64,000 nucleotides of DNA from an uncultured Acidobacteriia bacterium. GTDB taxonomy: Bacteria > Acidobacteriota > Terriglobia > Bryobacterales > Bryobacteraceae. The first letter of the stretch is position 1; each line of letters starts with the position of its first letter. The notes below the pieces were generated by a model. The model was not told where the DNA came from. It was given only the letters and a program-made list of their open reading frames with translations, and did no database searches. A program made the position numbers and the translations under genes. Shown piece by piece: positions 34,216-44,126 of the stretch. The stretch lies in the NCBI GenBank assembly GCA_903909435.1, contig CAIVVT010000234.1:1-64000 (forward strand), in the 5' to 3' direction.

Positions 34216-35949
34216 ATGGAAAACGTTGAAATCGCCCGACTGTTGAGCGAAACCGCCGACCTCATGGAGATCGCGGAGGAGGACGGTTTCCGAATCAGAA
34301 GTTACCGCAACGGCGCGAGTGTCATCGAGAGTTATCCCGAGCGGATCGAGGATGTCCTGAAGGACCCGCTGCGCAAGCTGACCGACATCGCAGGAATCGG
34401 TAAGGGCCTGGCTGCGGTGCTCGAAGAGATCTGCCGGCGGGGCAGCTTCGAACGGCGCGACACGCTGCTGGAACGCTTTCCACCGACCGCCCTGGAAATG
34501 CTCAAGATCCAGGGGCTAGGGCCGAAGACGATCAGAATCCTTTGGGAGCATTTCCGGGTTTCGACATTGGAAGAACTGGAACAGCTCTGCCAGGACCACC
34601 GGCTGCAGGATCTGCCCCGCATGGGGCTGAAGCTCGAAGAGAAGATCCTGCGCGGCCTGAGCCATTACCGCCAGAGCGCCGGGCGATTCCTGCTCGGTTT
34701 CGCCACTCAGGCGGCCGAGGAGTTGACGTCGTACCTGCGGGAAACGCCGGGCGTGGTCGAAGCGACACCTGCCGGCAGTCTGCGCCGCGGCAAAGAGACC
34801 GTCGGCGATCTGGATCTGCTGGTGACCGGACCCGGAGCCGCAGCCGCACTGGACCGCTTCGTGGCCCATCCGCGCGTTCATGAAATCCTGGGACACGGTT
34901 CCAACAAAGCGAGCGCTCGGTTTGGTTTGGAGGGCATTCAGGTGGACGTCCGCGCGCTCCCCGAGGAGAACCAGGGGGCGGCGATGCAGTACTTCACCGG
35001 CAGCAAGGAACACAACGTGGCCTTGCGTCAGCGCGCGCAGCGCCTGGGGTTGACGTTGAACGAATATGGTCTGTCGCGGCTAGCTACGGGCGAGGTCATC
35101 GCCTCCCGCACGGAACGCGAAATCTATGCGGCGTTGGGCCTGAGTTGGATCTCGCCAGAGTTGCGCGAAAACACGGGAGAGATCGATGCGGCCGATCGCA
35201 ATGAATTGCCCGCAATACTGGAACTGGCCGAGATCCGGGGCGACCTCCACATGCACACCCGCGAGAGCGACGGGCGTGGAACGTTCGATGAAATGGCGGC
35301 CGCCGCCCAGACACTGGGATACGAGTACATCGCGATTACGGACCATTCTAAAGCGTTGGCGATGGCCAACGGACTGGATGAGCACCGCGCCGTCGCTTTC
35401 GCTGCCCAGGTCCGCGAATTCAACAAGGAAGACCGCGGTATCCGCGTGTTCTCGGGCCTGGAGTGCGACATCCTGAAGGACGGCCGGATGGACCTGAGCG
35501 AGGATGCGCTGGCCGAACTCGACTTCGTGATCGCGAGCGTGCACAGTCACATGAACCTGGAAAGCGGAGAGATGACGGACCGCTTGCTGCGCGTCTTTGA
35601 AAGCCCTTCTGTGAAGGCCTTCGGTCACCCGACTGGACGTGTCCTGCTGCACCGCGAAGCGTACATATACGACTTCGACAGGATCGCTTCGGAGGCCGCC
35701 CGCCGGGGAGTCTGGATGGAGATCAACGCGAGTCCCGAACGGCTCGACCTGCACGCGTCGCTGGTCAGACGCGCGAAGTCACTGGGGGTGAAGTTCGTCA
35801 TCTCGACGGATGCCCACCATCCGAAGCACCTGGCGAACATGCGCTTCGGCGTCACTCTGGCACGCCGCGGCTGGCTGACGAAAGATGATGTGATGAATAC
35901 GAAGGATGCGGGCGGGTTTACCGCCACCCTGGCGAAGCACCGGAATTGA
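34216..35949 (+). CDS. polX: DNA polymerase/3'-5' exonuclease PolX
   Basis: A 577-residue family X polymerase of bacterial type. Residues about 1-150 hold the 8-kDa-like domain and helix-hairpin-helix motifs (LTDIAGIGKGLAAVLEEI, MLKIQGLGPKTIRIL). The nucleotidyltransferase core has the GDLDLLVTG aspartates and IQVDVRALPE. The C-terminal PHP exonuclease domain begins GDLHMHTRESDGRGTF, continues ITDHSKALAMANGLDEHR and ends ISTDAHHPKHL. This matches B. subtilis PolX in order and length. It fills short gaps in base-excision repair and trims 3' ends. Nothing key is missing. Confidence 0.95.
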   Translation: MENVEIARLLSETADLMEIAEEDGFRIRSYRNGASVIESYPERIEDVLKDPLRKLTDIAGIGKGLAAVLEEICRRGSFERRDTLLERFPPTALEMLKIQGLGPKTIRILWEHFRVSTLEELEQLCQDHRLQDLPRMGLKLEEKILRGLSHYRQSAGRFLLGFATQAAEELTSYLRETPGVVEATPAGSLRRGKETVGDLDLLVTGPGAAAALDRFVAHPRVHEILGHGSNKASARFGLEGIQVDVRALPEENQGAAMQYFTGSKEHNVALRQRAQRLGLTLNEYGLSRLATGEVIASRTEREIYAALGLSWISPELRENTGEIDAADRNELPAILELAEIRGDLHMHTRESDGRGTFDEMAAAAQTLGYEYIAITDHSKALAMANGLDEHRAVAFAAQVREFNKEDRGIRVFSGLECDILKDGRMDLSEDALAELDFVIASVHSHMNLESGEMTDRLLRVFESPSVKAFGHPTGRVLLHREAYIYDFDRIASEAARRGVWMEINASPERLDLHASLVRRAKSLGVKFVISTDAHHPKHLANMRFGVTLARRGWLTKDDVMNTKDAGGFTATLAKHRN

Positions 35950-35982
35950 ACGAGCCAGGCAGGTTCAAGGAGTTGAGAGTCG

Positions 35983-36522
35983 ATGCCGATGAAACTGATT
36001 TCCAGTGAAGAGATTTGCCGCACGCCGATCTTCTGGGTGACGCAGGATTACGCCGTCGATCCGGGCGGCTTTGAAATCAAGCGGGCGATCGTGCAGCACG
36101 TCGGCTCGGCCGTGATGATGCCCGTAGATGCAAATGGGCGCGTATTGCTGGTTCGCCAGTATCGCCTACCCGCGCGCGCCTACTTGTGGGAGCTCTCCGC
36201 GGGACGCCTCGATCCGGGCGAAACACCGTTGAAGGCGGCGAAGCGGGAGCTGATTGAAGAGACCGGTTATCGCGCCAAGCAGTGGACAAGGCTGTGTCAT
36301 TTCTATGGCAGCCCGGGTTACGTGGCGGAGAAGATGACGATCTACGTCGCCCAGGACTTGACCTCCGGGACGGCCACTCCGATGGAAGACGAGCGCATCG
36401 AAACGAAGTGGTTCAGCTTGAAAGAGATCGCGGAAATGATCGAGTCGGGCGAGGTTGTCGATGCCAAAACGATCATCGGCTACACGCTGTGGCGGATGAA
36501 AAGCCGCAAGGGAAAGAAATAG
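35983..36522 (+). CDS. NUDIX hydrolase, ADP-ribose pyrophosphatase type
   Basis: A 179-residue protein with AAGGAG ten bases before its ATG. The Nudix box is complete: GRLDPGETPLKAAKRELIEE followed by TGY, with the Glu residues that bind Mg. The preceding LVRQYRLPARAYLWELSAG and the later FYGSPGYVAEKMTIYVA are typical of ADP-ribose pyrophosphatases (NudF type). Likely splits ADP-ribose or a related nucleoside diphosphate sugar to AMP. It begins 33 bases after polX and may share its transcript. Confidence 0.9.
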   Translation: MPMKLISSEEICRTPIFWVTQDYAVDPGGFEIKRAIVQHVGSAVMMPVDANGRVLLVRQYRLPARAYLWELSAGRLDPGETPLKAAKRELIEETGYRAKQWTRLCHFYGSPGYVAEKMTIYVAQDLTSGTATPMEDERIETKWFSLKEIAEMIESGEVVDAKTIIGYTLWRMKSRKGKK

Positions 36523-36629
36523 TCCCTGGCAGCGCCGATTTCCACATCGGCTCCAGTTCGGTAAACGGAGGCGACGGCAACCGTAGCCTCCGTCGCATCG
36601 ACCACACCAGCACGAGCCGAAGTGCTGTC

Positions 36630-37940
36630 TCAGACCGTTTCCAGAACCACCACCGTATCAATGGCGTCGCGCTCTTTGCTGGGCATGTCCAGCAGTAGTT
36701 GATCGCCCCAGTTGGTAATCGTGATCTTCTCGCCGGAGCCGAGCAGCTTCGCGCTTTTCACCTTCCTGGCCAAGCGCGGAATAGGCAGCACCGGGTCAGG
36801 CCAATCGAGGACGTGCGCATAAACGGTCGAGCCCTTTTGCGTCGAGACACCCCACGGCCGCGGCGTGATCGGTCCGCCGCGCGTGCCATAGATGCTCTCT
36901 CCGTTCTTCCCCAGCCACGCGCCCATCTCCTTCAGCCGCGTGACGAAATCTTCCTGCACCGTGCCGTCGGGTTTGGGACCGATATTGAGCAGGAAATTCG
37001 CGTTCCGGCCGGCCGCGTTGATCAGGTAGCGCAACAACGCCTTGGTGCTCTTCAGGTTCTTGTCACCGGCGTTGTAGCCCCACGCCCCGTTGATGGTCTC
37101 GCAGGTTTCGAGTGGCAGCCGCCCGATCTTTGAATCGCCGCTGAAGCCGGTTGTATTTTCCCCAGGCAGATCCTTTTCGAACATCTGGAAGTCCTCGCCC
37201 TCGAAGGGCGCGAGGTGATGGTTGTTGCCGACCAGCGCGTGTGGTTGATGCCGGTGGATCAAGTCGTAGGTGCGCCGCAGCCGCCAGTCCGCGCCACGCT
37301 TGTCCCAGATGCCATCGAACCAGATGCCGGCCACTTCGCCGTAGCCGGTCAGTAGCTCGCTCAATTGCGCGTCCATGTAGTCCAGATAGCGATTGAAGTC
37401 CCCGGAATCCGGACGGCCCGAAGTCTGACCTGTCGTGCCTCGCGGGAAGTAGTCGGCGTGGTGCCAGTCGAGATGCGAATGGTAGAAAAACAGCTTGACA
37501 TCCTGCTTGCGGCACTCCTCGCTGAGCGGCTTCAACACATCTTTCGCATACGGCGTGGCGTCAACGATGTTCCATTTGCTCTGTTTACTGCCAAACATCG
37601 CAAAACCGTCGTGGTGCTTACTGGTGATGGTGATGTAGCGCTGGCCGGCCGACTTGGCCATCCCGACCCACTCCGCGGCGTCGAACTTGACAGGGTTGAA
37701 CTTCGGAGCCAGTTTCTCGTACTCGGCGATCGGGATCTTCTCCTGGTTCATCACCCATTCGCCCCGCCCCAGCACTGAGTAGACACCCCAGTGGATAAAC
37801 AGCCCGAACTTCGCATCCTGAAACCACTCGCGGGCTTTCAGGTTGGAGGCATCAGGTTGATAGGTATCGTCAAAAGCAAAGGCGGAGCGCGCAGCGGCGG
37901 CTCCGGCCAGGGTGAGTTTCACGGCATCGCGTCGGGTCAT
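36630..37940 (-). CDS. Alpha-L-fucosidase, family GH29
   Basis: A 436-residue enzyme; the start at MTRRDAVKLTLAGAAAARSA has AAGGAG upstream and opens a Tat-like leader. GH29 hallmarks: KFGLFIHWGVYSVLGRGEW, the YITITSKHHDGFAMF strand, and GIWFDGIWDKRG, whose Asp is the expected nucleophile. The late NFLLNIGPKPDGTV is also standard. It removes terminal alpha-L-fucose from exported or environmental glycans. The reading frame continues upstream without coding character. The next gene on the same strand is a DUF72 protein. Confidence 0.93.
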   Translation of the reverse strand: MTRRDAVKLTLAGAAAARSAFAFDDTYQPDASNLKAREWFQDAKFGLFIHWGVYSVLGRGEWVMNQEKIPIAEYEKLAPKFNPVKFDAAEWVGMAKSAGQRYITITSKHHDGFAMFGSKQSKWNIVDATPYAKDVLKPLSEECRKQDVKLFFYHSHLDWHHADYFPRGTTGQTSGRPDSGDFNRYLDYMDAQLSELLTGYGEVAGIWFDGIWDKRGADWRLRRTYDLIHRHQPHALVGNNHHLAPFEGEDFQMFEKDLPGENTTGFSGDSKIGRLPLETCETINGAWGYNAGDKNLKSTKALLRYLINAAGRNANFLLNIGPKPDGTVQEDFVTRLKEMGAWLGKNGESIYGTRGGPITPRPWGVSTQKGSTVYAHVLDWPDPVLPIPRLARKVKSAKLLGSGEKITITNWGDQLLLDMPSKERDAIDTVVVLETV

Positions 37941-38017
37941 TGTGTGCTCCTTGGGCAGAGCCATTCTATGCCAATCGGGAGACGATGGTAGTTGGTCCCG
38001 CGCGCCCGCCTGGTCCG

Positions 38018-38935
38018 CTACGCGGCTTTGGGAGTGTCGAACGCCGGGGCCATCAGGTCCATTTGGACCGGCCGGGGAGCGTGAAATGCCGCGAGCTCCG
38101 CCGGGTAATTGCGAATCAGCGGACCCGGTGCGCGTAGCGGGTCGCGGCCGAGCATTTCGCCAAGTTGCAAGGAATTCACCAGGCACGCGCCGTCTTGGGC
38201 GTTGGTGAAAATGACGAGGCACTCTTTAGCCGCCGCCGCGAGACGCGACAAGCGCGGCATCCACTCTTCCAACTCATCCAGCGAGTACAGATACGGCTTG
38301 GCCGAGGCCCGCCGGTCGAATTCGCGGTAAGCGTCCGGTGTTGAACGGCCGTGTAACCGCACCAGTCCGGTGCTTGTGGTCAGAACCGAGGCCGGAGGGA
38401 GCCCGCGAAAGTATGCCGGCTGATCGACGTTGACGAAAGAGATCCGGTACTTCGCCAGTACTGCCAGGGCTTCATCCGACAGCCAACTTTCGTGCAGGAA
38501 TTCGCCGGCCAATCTGAATTCGTGGAACGTCCGGCCTAGTTGGATCAGAAAGTCGCGATTCTCTCGGTTAAAACGGAAGGCCCAAGGAAACTCAAGCAGC
38601 AGGGCCGGCAGGCAGCCTTCCCGCTGCAAAGGAAGCAAGCCCGCTTTCCAGGCATCAACCGCTCCGGGCGACAAGTCGCGGTCTTGCGTGAAGCGATGGC
38701 CCAGCACCGCAGTTAGCCGCAAACGGGGATTCGCTGTCACCTTCTTCATCCAGAGCCGGGCGATTTCCGGCTTGAGCGGGGCTTCGGCCGTCTGTCCGAT
38801 CTCCAACACCTCAACGTAGGGCAGCAGCCGGTCGATGCGATGTTCCCGCCGCGAAGGTCCTGCCAGTACGGAGTTGTCCCAGTCGGTCCGCTGCCATCCG
38901 GATACGCCCACGTGGATACGTTCTGAGTTGATCAT
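38018..38935 (-). CDS. DUF72 (YecE-like) TIM-barrel protein
   Basis: A 305-residue protein. It begins IHVGVSGWQRTDWDNSVLAG, the DUF72 start, and shows LPYVEVLEIGQTAEAPL, a LLEFPWAFRFN strand, FLHESWLSD and VRLHGRS, then VIFTNAQDGACLVNSLQL near the end. DUF72 proteins are TIM barrels of unknown function. In many members the second strand reads EINSSFY; here EIGQTAE replaces it. It is transcribed toward the fucosidase, about 80 bases away. Confidence 0.85.
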   Translation of the reverse strand: MINSERIHVGVSGWQRTDWDNSVLAGPSRREHRIDRLLPYVEVLEIGQTAEAPLKPEIARLWMKKVTANPRLRLTAVLGHRFTQDRDLSPGAVDAWKAGLLPLQREGCLPALLLEFPWAFRFNRENRDFLIQLGRTFHEFRLAGEFLHESWLSDEALAVLAKYRISFVNVDQPAYFRGLPPASVLTTSTGLVRLHGRSTPDAYREFDRRASAKPYLYSLDELEEWMPRLSRLAAAAKECLVIFTNAQDGACLVNSLQLGEMLGRDPLRAPGPLIRNYPAELAAFHAPRPVQMDLMAPAFDTPKAA

Positions 38936-39113
38936 TCCGTTTATTCGCCCTTTCTTCGATCCCCATCATGGAACAAAAGGCGAACGTGTGCAAGCAAAAT
39001 CATAGCCGGGTATTGGGAAGGGGCGAATCTATGCGCCTTGCTAGGGAGCCGACGACGATGCGCGGCCGGTTGAAACCCCTGTCAAACGGGTATCTGGCAT
39101 TCCGAGGCAGGCT

Positions 39114-39884
39114 TCAGGGGCGGGGCCCGGCGGGCCAACTCTTGCCTTTGGACCTGCTCCCGTCGGGCTGGCGGACGGGCTGAATCTGCTGCCGCTGACC
39201 GCCATTGCCCTGCGGAACCTCGTCCTCCTGAAACTGCAACTGACGGTCCAACAGCATCTCCATGGTCGAACCGCGCTCCAGGGTAGTCTCGGGACCACGC
39301 GTCATCAGTACTCCAGCCAGACCGGCGACAGCGCCCGCTCCCGCACCGATCCCCGCGCCCTTCGCACCGCTGGCCACGCCGCCGATCATGGCGCCGTAAC
39401 TTCCGGCGGTCGCGATCTTCGTGGCGTCGCCCATCTTGTCGGAATCGCCCCTGATCTTGCCCTCGCTCCTGTCAAGCGTGCCCTTCTGGTCACCGTCTAG
39501 TGCGGAGGGACGACCCCTGAAATCGCGAGTCACACCGTTGGTGAGCGTGAGCGAATCGAAGCGAATGAACAACGCGGAGCGCCCCTTCACCCGGCCTGCT
39601 CGCTTCACCTGCGTGACGGTCCCCGTGACGTAGCTTCCTGGCGGAATCACGAGACGGCCGTCCACGAGTACTGGAAAGGCCGTTTCCAAATAGACGCGGT
39701 CGCCGGGAGCGGCGTTCTTGGTGCTGACGCTGTTGATCAAATTGAGCAGGATTTTGGTACCGGGCTCGACGAAATAGGTGTGTTGATTGTCGGCCGGCGC
39801 GTCCGCCGTAACAGCGTTCTGCGGGGACTGCGCCAAGGCCAAAGCCGCTGCGGCGGCGGCAATGAATCCAAATCTGAGCAGCAT
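39114..39884 (-). CDS. Secreted hypothetical protein with glycine-zipper-like segment
   Basis: A 256-residue precursor; the ATG at 39884 has GAGGTG upstream and gives a signal peptide (MLLRFGFIAAAAAALALAQS). The body (HTYFVEPGTKILLNLINSVS, LVDGRLVIPPGSYVTGTVTQ, then a VKRAGRVKGRS segment) resembles the beta-rich region of TrbI/VirB10-like proteins that are common in Acidobacteriota. A Gly/Ala-rich stretch (SYGAMIGGVASGAKGAGIGA) follows, similar to glycine zippers that insert in or span membranes. The end is Gln/Pro-rich. No function assigned; no secretion genes adjoin it. Confidence 0.7.
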   Translation of the reverse strand: MLLRFGFIAAAAAALALAQSPQNAVTADAPADNQHTYFVEPGTKILLNLINSVSTKNAAPGDRVYLETAFPVLVDGRLVIPPGSYVTGTVTQVKRAGRVKGRSALFIRFDSLTLTNGVTRDFRGRPSALDGDQKGTLDRSEGKIRGDSDKMGDATKIATAGSYGAMIGGVASGAKGAGIGAGAGAVAGLAGVLMTRGPETTLERGSTMEMLLDRQLQFQEDEVPQGNGGQRQQIQPVRQPDGSRSKGKSWPAGPRP

Positions 39885-40123
39885 GGTCGGCACCTCATTC
39901 AGCAAACGCGTGCAAGTCAGTATGCACGAAACAGCAGCAAGCGTCTGTGTCAAACACTGAATCCCAGCAATTCAACTTCAGGCTAACGCCTCGCCGGACG
40001 AGCGGCTACACTCTCTTGAACGTGCTCAGCTTGGCGGTGGTTGCACTCTACCTCGCCGCAGTCCGCGGTGTTTTAAACCGGGGCCAAGCGTGCCTGCGGT
40101 GCATGGGGCTGCAGACCGACCGC

Positions 40124-41134
40124 TCATCCCACTCCGTCGGCAACCGGCCGCCCGGCAAGGCTGAGCGCTTTCCGCGCGGTAGTCGCCAAGGGCAGCTCCA
40201 GCAATTGCTCCAGCGTGATCCAGCGAAATCCCTTGGGGGCCCGCATGAGCTCCGCTTGCCACACCTCCACGCTGTAGTCGTTGCGGGTGATGGAGTGGCG
40301 GAACTCCCCCAGTCTGGCCATTCGACGTGCACCGGGGATCAGTCGCGACTCGGGCAACTCCCAGAAGCCGGCCAATTGCGGCTCGTGCTCGCCGCGCTGC
40401 CGCATTAGCACGCGACCATCCTTCTCGACGAGGAGCAATTCCAAGGCGAGTTTGATAGGTTCGCGCTTGTTCGGCTTCACGGGCAATTCGCCCTGGGTAC
40501 CTTGAGCGCGACCAGCGCAGTGGTCCTGCAACGGGCAAAGTAGGCATTGCGGTTGCCGCGGCAGGCAGATGGTGGCGCCCAGCTCCATCAGCGCCTGATT
40601 GAAGTCTCCCGGCCGGTCTAGGTCGAGCATCTCATCAGCGATCTGCTTTAACTTGGCCCTGACGCTGGAGCTTCGCGCGTCGCCGCACTCGGCCGTAAGC
40701 CGGCTCAGCACCCGGACCACGTTGCCGTCGAGCACAGCGTGGGGCAATCCAAAAGCGATGCTCGCCACGGCTGCTGCCGTATAGTCACCCACTCCCGCCA
40801 GTTCCTTGATTTGTTCGAAGCTCTCAGGGAACGCCCCCAGTTGCACGATAGACTGAGCGGCACGGCGAAGATTCCGCGCCCGGGCGTAATAGCCCAAACC
40901 GCTCCACAGGGCGAGCAACTCCTGCTCCGGCGAGTCCGCTAGTGCCTGCGGTGTGGGGAAGCGCTCGATAAAGCGCAGGTAGTAGGGCACGACGGCGACC
41001 ACGCGCGTCTGCTGCAGCATGACCTCAGACAGCAGGATGTGCCACGGATCGCTGGTCCCGCGCCAAGGCAGTTCCCGGCGGGAGCGTTGGTACCACTCGA
41101 GCAACGGTTCACGGCACTGGCGGGGTTCGAACAT
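40124..41134 (-). CDS. mutY: A/G-specific adenine glycosylase MutY
   Basis: A 336-residue enzyme from MFEPRQCREPLLEWYQRS. SEVMLQQTRV contains the catalytic Glu; LAGVGDYTAAAVASIAFG is the helix-hairpin-helix, followed by the conserved Asp in AVLDGNV. The 4Fe-4S loop is C-x6-C-x2-C-x5-C (CLPRQPQCLLCPLQDHC). The C-terminal NUDIX-like domain (LLLVEKDGRVLMRQRGEH, GFWELPE) recognises 8-oxoguanine. It removes adenine mispaired with 8-oxoG. It is divergent from uvrA, 89 bases apart, so two DNA-repair genes share a control region. Confidence 0.95.
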   Translation of the reverse strand: MFEPRQCREPLLEWYQRSRRELPWRGTSDPWHILLSEVMLQQTRVVAVVPYYLRFIERFPTPQALADSPEQELLALWSGLGYYARARNLRRAAQSIVQLGAFPESFEQIKELAGVGDYTAAAVASIAFGLPHAVLDGNVVRVLSRLTAECGDARSSSVRAKLKQIADEMLDLDRPGDFNQALMELGATICLPRQPQCLLCPLQDHCAGRAQGTQGELPVKPNKREPIKLALELLLVEKDGRVLMRQRGEHEPQLAGFWELPESRLIPGARRMARLGEFRHSITRNDYSVEVWQAELMRAPKGFRWITLEQLLELPLATTARKALSLAGRPVADGVG

Positions 41135-41223
41135 TCGATGGCTGACCGGCGAACTCAGTCCGGGTTGATACAATGATAGGCGATCCCCCATTTCCGCCCC
41201 GATTCCAAAGGAATTAGCACAAA

Positions 41224-44094
41224 GTGCCAGAGTTGCTGCGGATCCGCGGCGCGCGGGTCCATAACCTCAAGAACGTTTCGCTCGACCTGCCGCACAATGC
41301 GCTGACGGTGGTGACCGGCGTCTCCGGTTCGGGCAAGTCGTCGTTGGTCTTCGACACCATCTACGCCGAGGGGCAGCGGCGCTATGTGGAGTCGCTTTCG
41401 GCGTATGCGAGGCAGTTCCTCGACCGTATGGAGAAGCCTGCCGTGGATGAGATCGACGGCATCTCGCCACCCATCGCGATCCGGCAGAAAAACACAACCC
41501 GCAACCCTCGATCTACGGTCGCAACCGCCACGGAAATCTACGATTTCCTGCGGCTGCTCTATGCGCGAGCCGGCGAGACGTGGTGCCCGACCTGCGACAA
41601 GGCCGTGGTGCGCGACACGGTCGATCCAGTCTCGGCTGCAATGGCGGCGCAGGCTGACGGGAGCCGCTGGTACGCGCTGTTCCTGGTCAAGGCGCGCGGC
41701 GAGAGCACTCAGCAGGCGCACAAGGACGAGCTATTCGACCTGCGCAAGCGCGGCTTCACCCGGCTCTACCAGAATGGGCGGATCTTCGAATTCTCGACGC
41801 CGGAATCGCTGCTGGAAATCGATTTCGGGCAACCCGTCTTCGTACTGGTCGACCGGCTGGTAATCCGCGGCGAAATGCGCCAGCGACTGGTGGACACCGT
41901 CGAGATCTGCTACCGCGAAGCGGGCGAGGTGATCTTCGAACAGGTGGGCGAGCCGGAGCCCAAGCGGCTACGCTTCAGTGAGAACTTCGCCTGCAAAACG
42001 TGCGGCCGGGAGTTCTTGACGCCGGAGCCGTCGCTATTCAGCTTCAACAATCCCTACGGCGCGTGCCCGCAGTGCCAGGGCTTCGGCAACACCATCGACT
42101 ACGACATGGACCTGGTGATCCCCGATCCATCGAAGTCGCTGAACGACGGTGCGGTGGACCCGTGGACCAAGCCCAACTACGACTGGGGCCTGGAGGAATG
42201 CCTGTCGCGCATGGCGGGCCGGGTGCGCACGAATGTAGCCTACGCCGACCTGAAGCCCGCCGAAAAGTCGCTACTCCGCGATGGCGTTCGCAAGTTCTTC
42301 AGCGAAGTCGAGAAGAAGAAATACAAGGTCCACGTGCGCGTATTCCTGTCGCGCTATCGCGGCTACACCGAGTGCAGCGCCTGCAACGGGGCGCGACTGC
42401 GGGAAGACGCCTTGTTCATCCACGTCGGTGGCAAGACAATCGCAGAAGTCGCCAAGCTGAACATCGCCGAGTCGCTGGCCTTCTTCGCGGGGCTCGCGCT
42501 CGCGCCGGAGCAGGCGGCCATCGCAGGCAAGATCCTGGTGGAGATCCGTCAGCGGCTTCAGTTCCTGAACGACGTCGGCCTGGAGTACCTGACGCTGGAT
42601 CGTCTTTCCATGACGCTCTCGGGCGGCGAGGCCCAGCGCATTACGCTCGCCACGTGCCTGGGTTCGCAACTGGTGGGCGCAACCTATGTGCTGGACGAGC
42701 CTTCCATTGGATTGCACTCGCGAGACACCGGACGACTGATCCGCATCCTGCACAACCTGCGCGACCTGGGCAACACGATTCTGGTCGTAGAACACGATGC
42801 CGACGTGATGCGCGCCGCAGACCACATTGTCGACATGGGGCCGGGCGCGGGCGAGCTGGGCGGATTGATCACGTTCGAAGGCACGCTCAAGTCAATGCTC
42901 AAGACGGGTTCGAAAAACGGGTCGAAAAAGGCGAAGCAATCCGCGAATGGGAACGGCCTCCAAACTTCGCTGACGGCGAAGTACCTGAACGGAGAACTGC
43001 AAACCTCGCTCAAGACCGAGCGGCGTCCGGTGGACCCGAAACGACTGCTGCAGTTCTGGGGCTGCCGGGGCCATAATCTGAAGAACATCGACGTCGCCAT
43101 TCCCATGGGGTTGATGACCGTGGTGACGGGCGTTTCGGGATCTGGGAAATCGACGCTGGTTCACGACGTGATCAACAAGGCCCTGGCGTCGCGCTACGCT
43201 GTCGAAGGCCGGGAAGAGAAGCTGGCCAAGGGAAAGCCAAACGAGGAGACCGCGGAGGCTCCGCACGAGCGCCAGGTTTGCCGCAGGATGGCGGGCGCCG
43301 AATACGTGCGCGAGTTGGTGCTGGTCGATCAGTCGCCAATAGGGCGCACACCGCGTTCGAACCCGGTGACGTACACCAAGGCCTTCGACGCCATACGGGA
43401 GCTTTTCGCGGCGACGCCGGAAGCAGACCGCCGGGGCTATACGCCCGGCCATTTCAGCTTCAACATCCCCGGTGGGCGCTGCGAAACCTGCCAAGGAGAC
43501 GGGACCGTGACCGTGGAAATGCAGTTCCTGGCAGACGTGGAATTGATCTGTGAGGACTGTCGCGGGATGCGCTATAAGCAATCTATCCTCGATGTCCGCT
43601 ACCACGGGTTGAACATTCACGAAGTCTTGCAGTTGACCATCCACGAAGCGATTGCATTCTTCGCCGATCAGCCCCGCATCAATGCACGCCTCAAGCCGAT
43701 GGCCGACGTCGGACTGGGCTACCTGCGCCTTGGGCAGTCCGCAACAACGCTGTCAGGCGGTGAGGCACAGCGCGTGAAACTTGCGTCGCATCTGACGCAG
43801 ACCGACGGCAAGAACGTGCTTTACCTGTTCGACGAGCCGACAACGGGATTGCATTTCGACGACATCACCAAACTGCTTGATGCCTTCGACCGGCTGATCA
43901 AGAAGGGCGCAACACTGCTGATCATTGAGCACAACCTCGAAGTGATCCGGCACGCGGACTGGCTGATCGACCTGGGGCCGGATGGCGGCGACGGCGGCGG
44001 GCAGGTCGTGGTAGCTGGAACTCCAGAGACTGTCGCGGCCCGCGAGGAATCCTGGACTGGCAAGTACCTGCGCCCGCTTTTGAACAGCCAGTAG
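41224..44094 (+). CDS. uvrA: Excinuclease ABC subunit A (UvrA)
   Basis: A 956-residue tandem ABC ATPase from a GTG start ([18 protein letters not shown]). First Walker [21 protein letters not shown]; signature [12 protein letters not shown]; second Walker [17 protein letters not shown]; second signature [12 protein letters not shown]. Zinc pairs appear in [20 protein letters not shown] and ETCQGDG/CEDCRG. It recognises damage in nucleotide excision repair with UvrB. Two linkers are longer than in E. coli: a Lys/Asn/Ser-rich one near 42900-43020 with two LQTSL copies, and a charged one near 43200-43270. uvrB and uvrC are not in the window. Confidence 0.97.
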   Translation: MPELLRIRGARVHNLKNVSLDLPHNALTVVTGVSGSGKSSLVFDTIYAEGQRRYVESLSAYARQFLDRMEKPAVDEIDGISPPIAIRQKNTTRNPRSTVATATEIYDFLRLLYARAGETWCPTCDKAVVRDTVDPVSAAMAAQADGSRWYALFLVKARGESTQQAHKDELFDLRKRGFTRLYQNGRIFEFSTPESLLEIDFGQPVFVLVDRLVIRGEMRQRLVDTVEICYREAGEVIFEQVGEPEPKRLRFSENFACKTCGREFLTPEPSLFSFNNPYGACPQCQGFGNTIDYDMDLVIPDPSKSLNDGAVDPWTKPNYDWGLEECLSRMAGRVRTNVAYADLKPAEKSLLRDGVRKFFSEVEKKKYKVHVRVFLSRYRGYTECSACNGARLREDALFIHVGGKTIAEVAKLNIAESLAFFAGLALAPEQAAIAGKILVEIRQRLQFLNDVGLEYLTLDRLSMTLSGGEAQRITLATCLGSQLVGATYVLDEPSIGLHSRDTGRLIRILHNLRDLGNTILVVEHDADVMRAADHIVDMGPGAGELGGLITFEGTLKSMLKTGSKNGSKKAKQSANGNGLQTSLTAKYLNGELQTSLKTERRPVDPKRLLQFWGCRGHNLKNIDVAIPMGLMTVVTGVSGSGKSTLVHDVINKALASRYAVEGREEKLAKGKPNEETAEAPHERQVCRRMAGAEYVRELVLVDQSPIGRTPRSNPVTYTKAFDAIRELFAATPEADRRGYTPGHFSFNIPGGRCETCQGDGTVTVEMQFLADVELICEDCRGMRYKQSILDVRYHGLNIHEVLQLTIHEAIAFFADQPRINARLKPMADVGLGYLRLGQSATTLSGGEAQRVKLASHLTQTDGKNVLYLFDEPTTGLHFDDITKLLDAFDRLIKKGATLLIIEHNLEVIRHADWLIDLGPDGGDGGGQVVVAGTPETVAAREESWTGKYLRPLLNSQ

Positions 44095-44126
44095 TTTGCT
44101 CGGACTAGCGTGGGGTTGTCCAGCGA

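Noticed and set aside
41127-41145. Possible LexA/SOS box (ttcgaacattcgat) between mutY and uvrA
   Set aside because: It is not a proper inverted repeat of the known LexA types and overlaps the mutY start codon.
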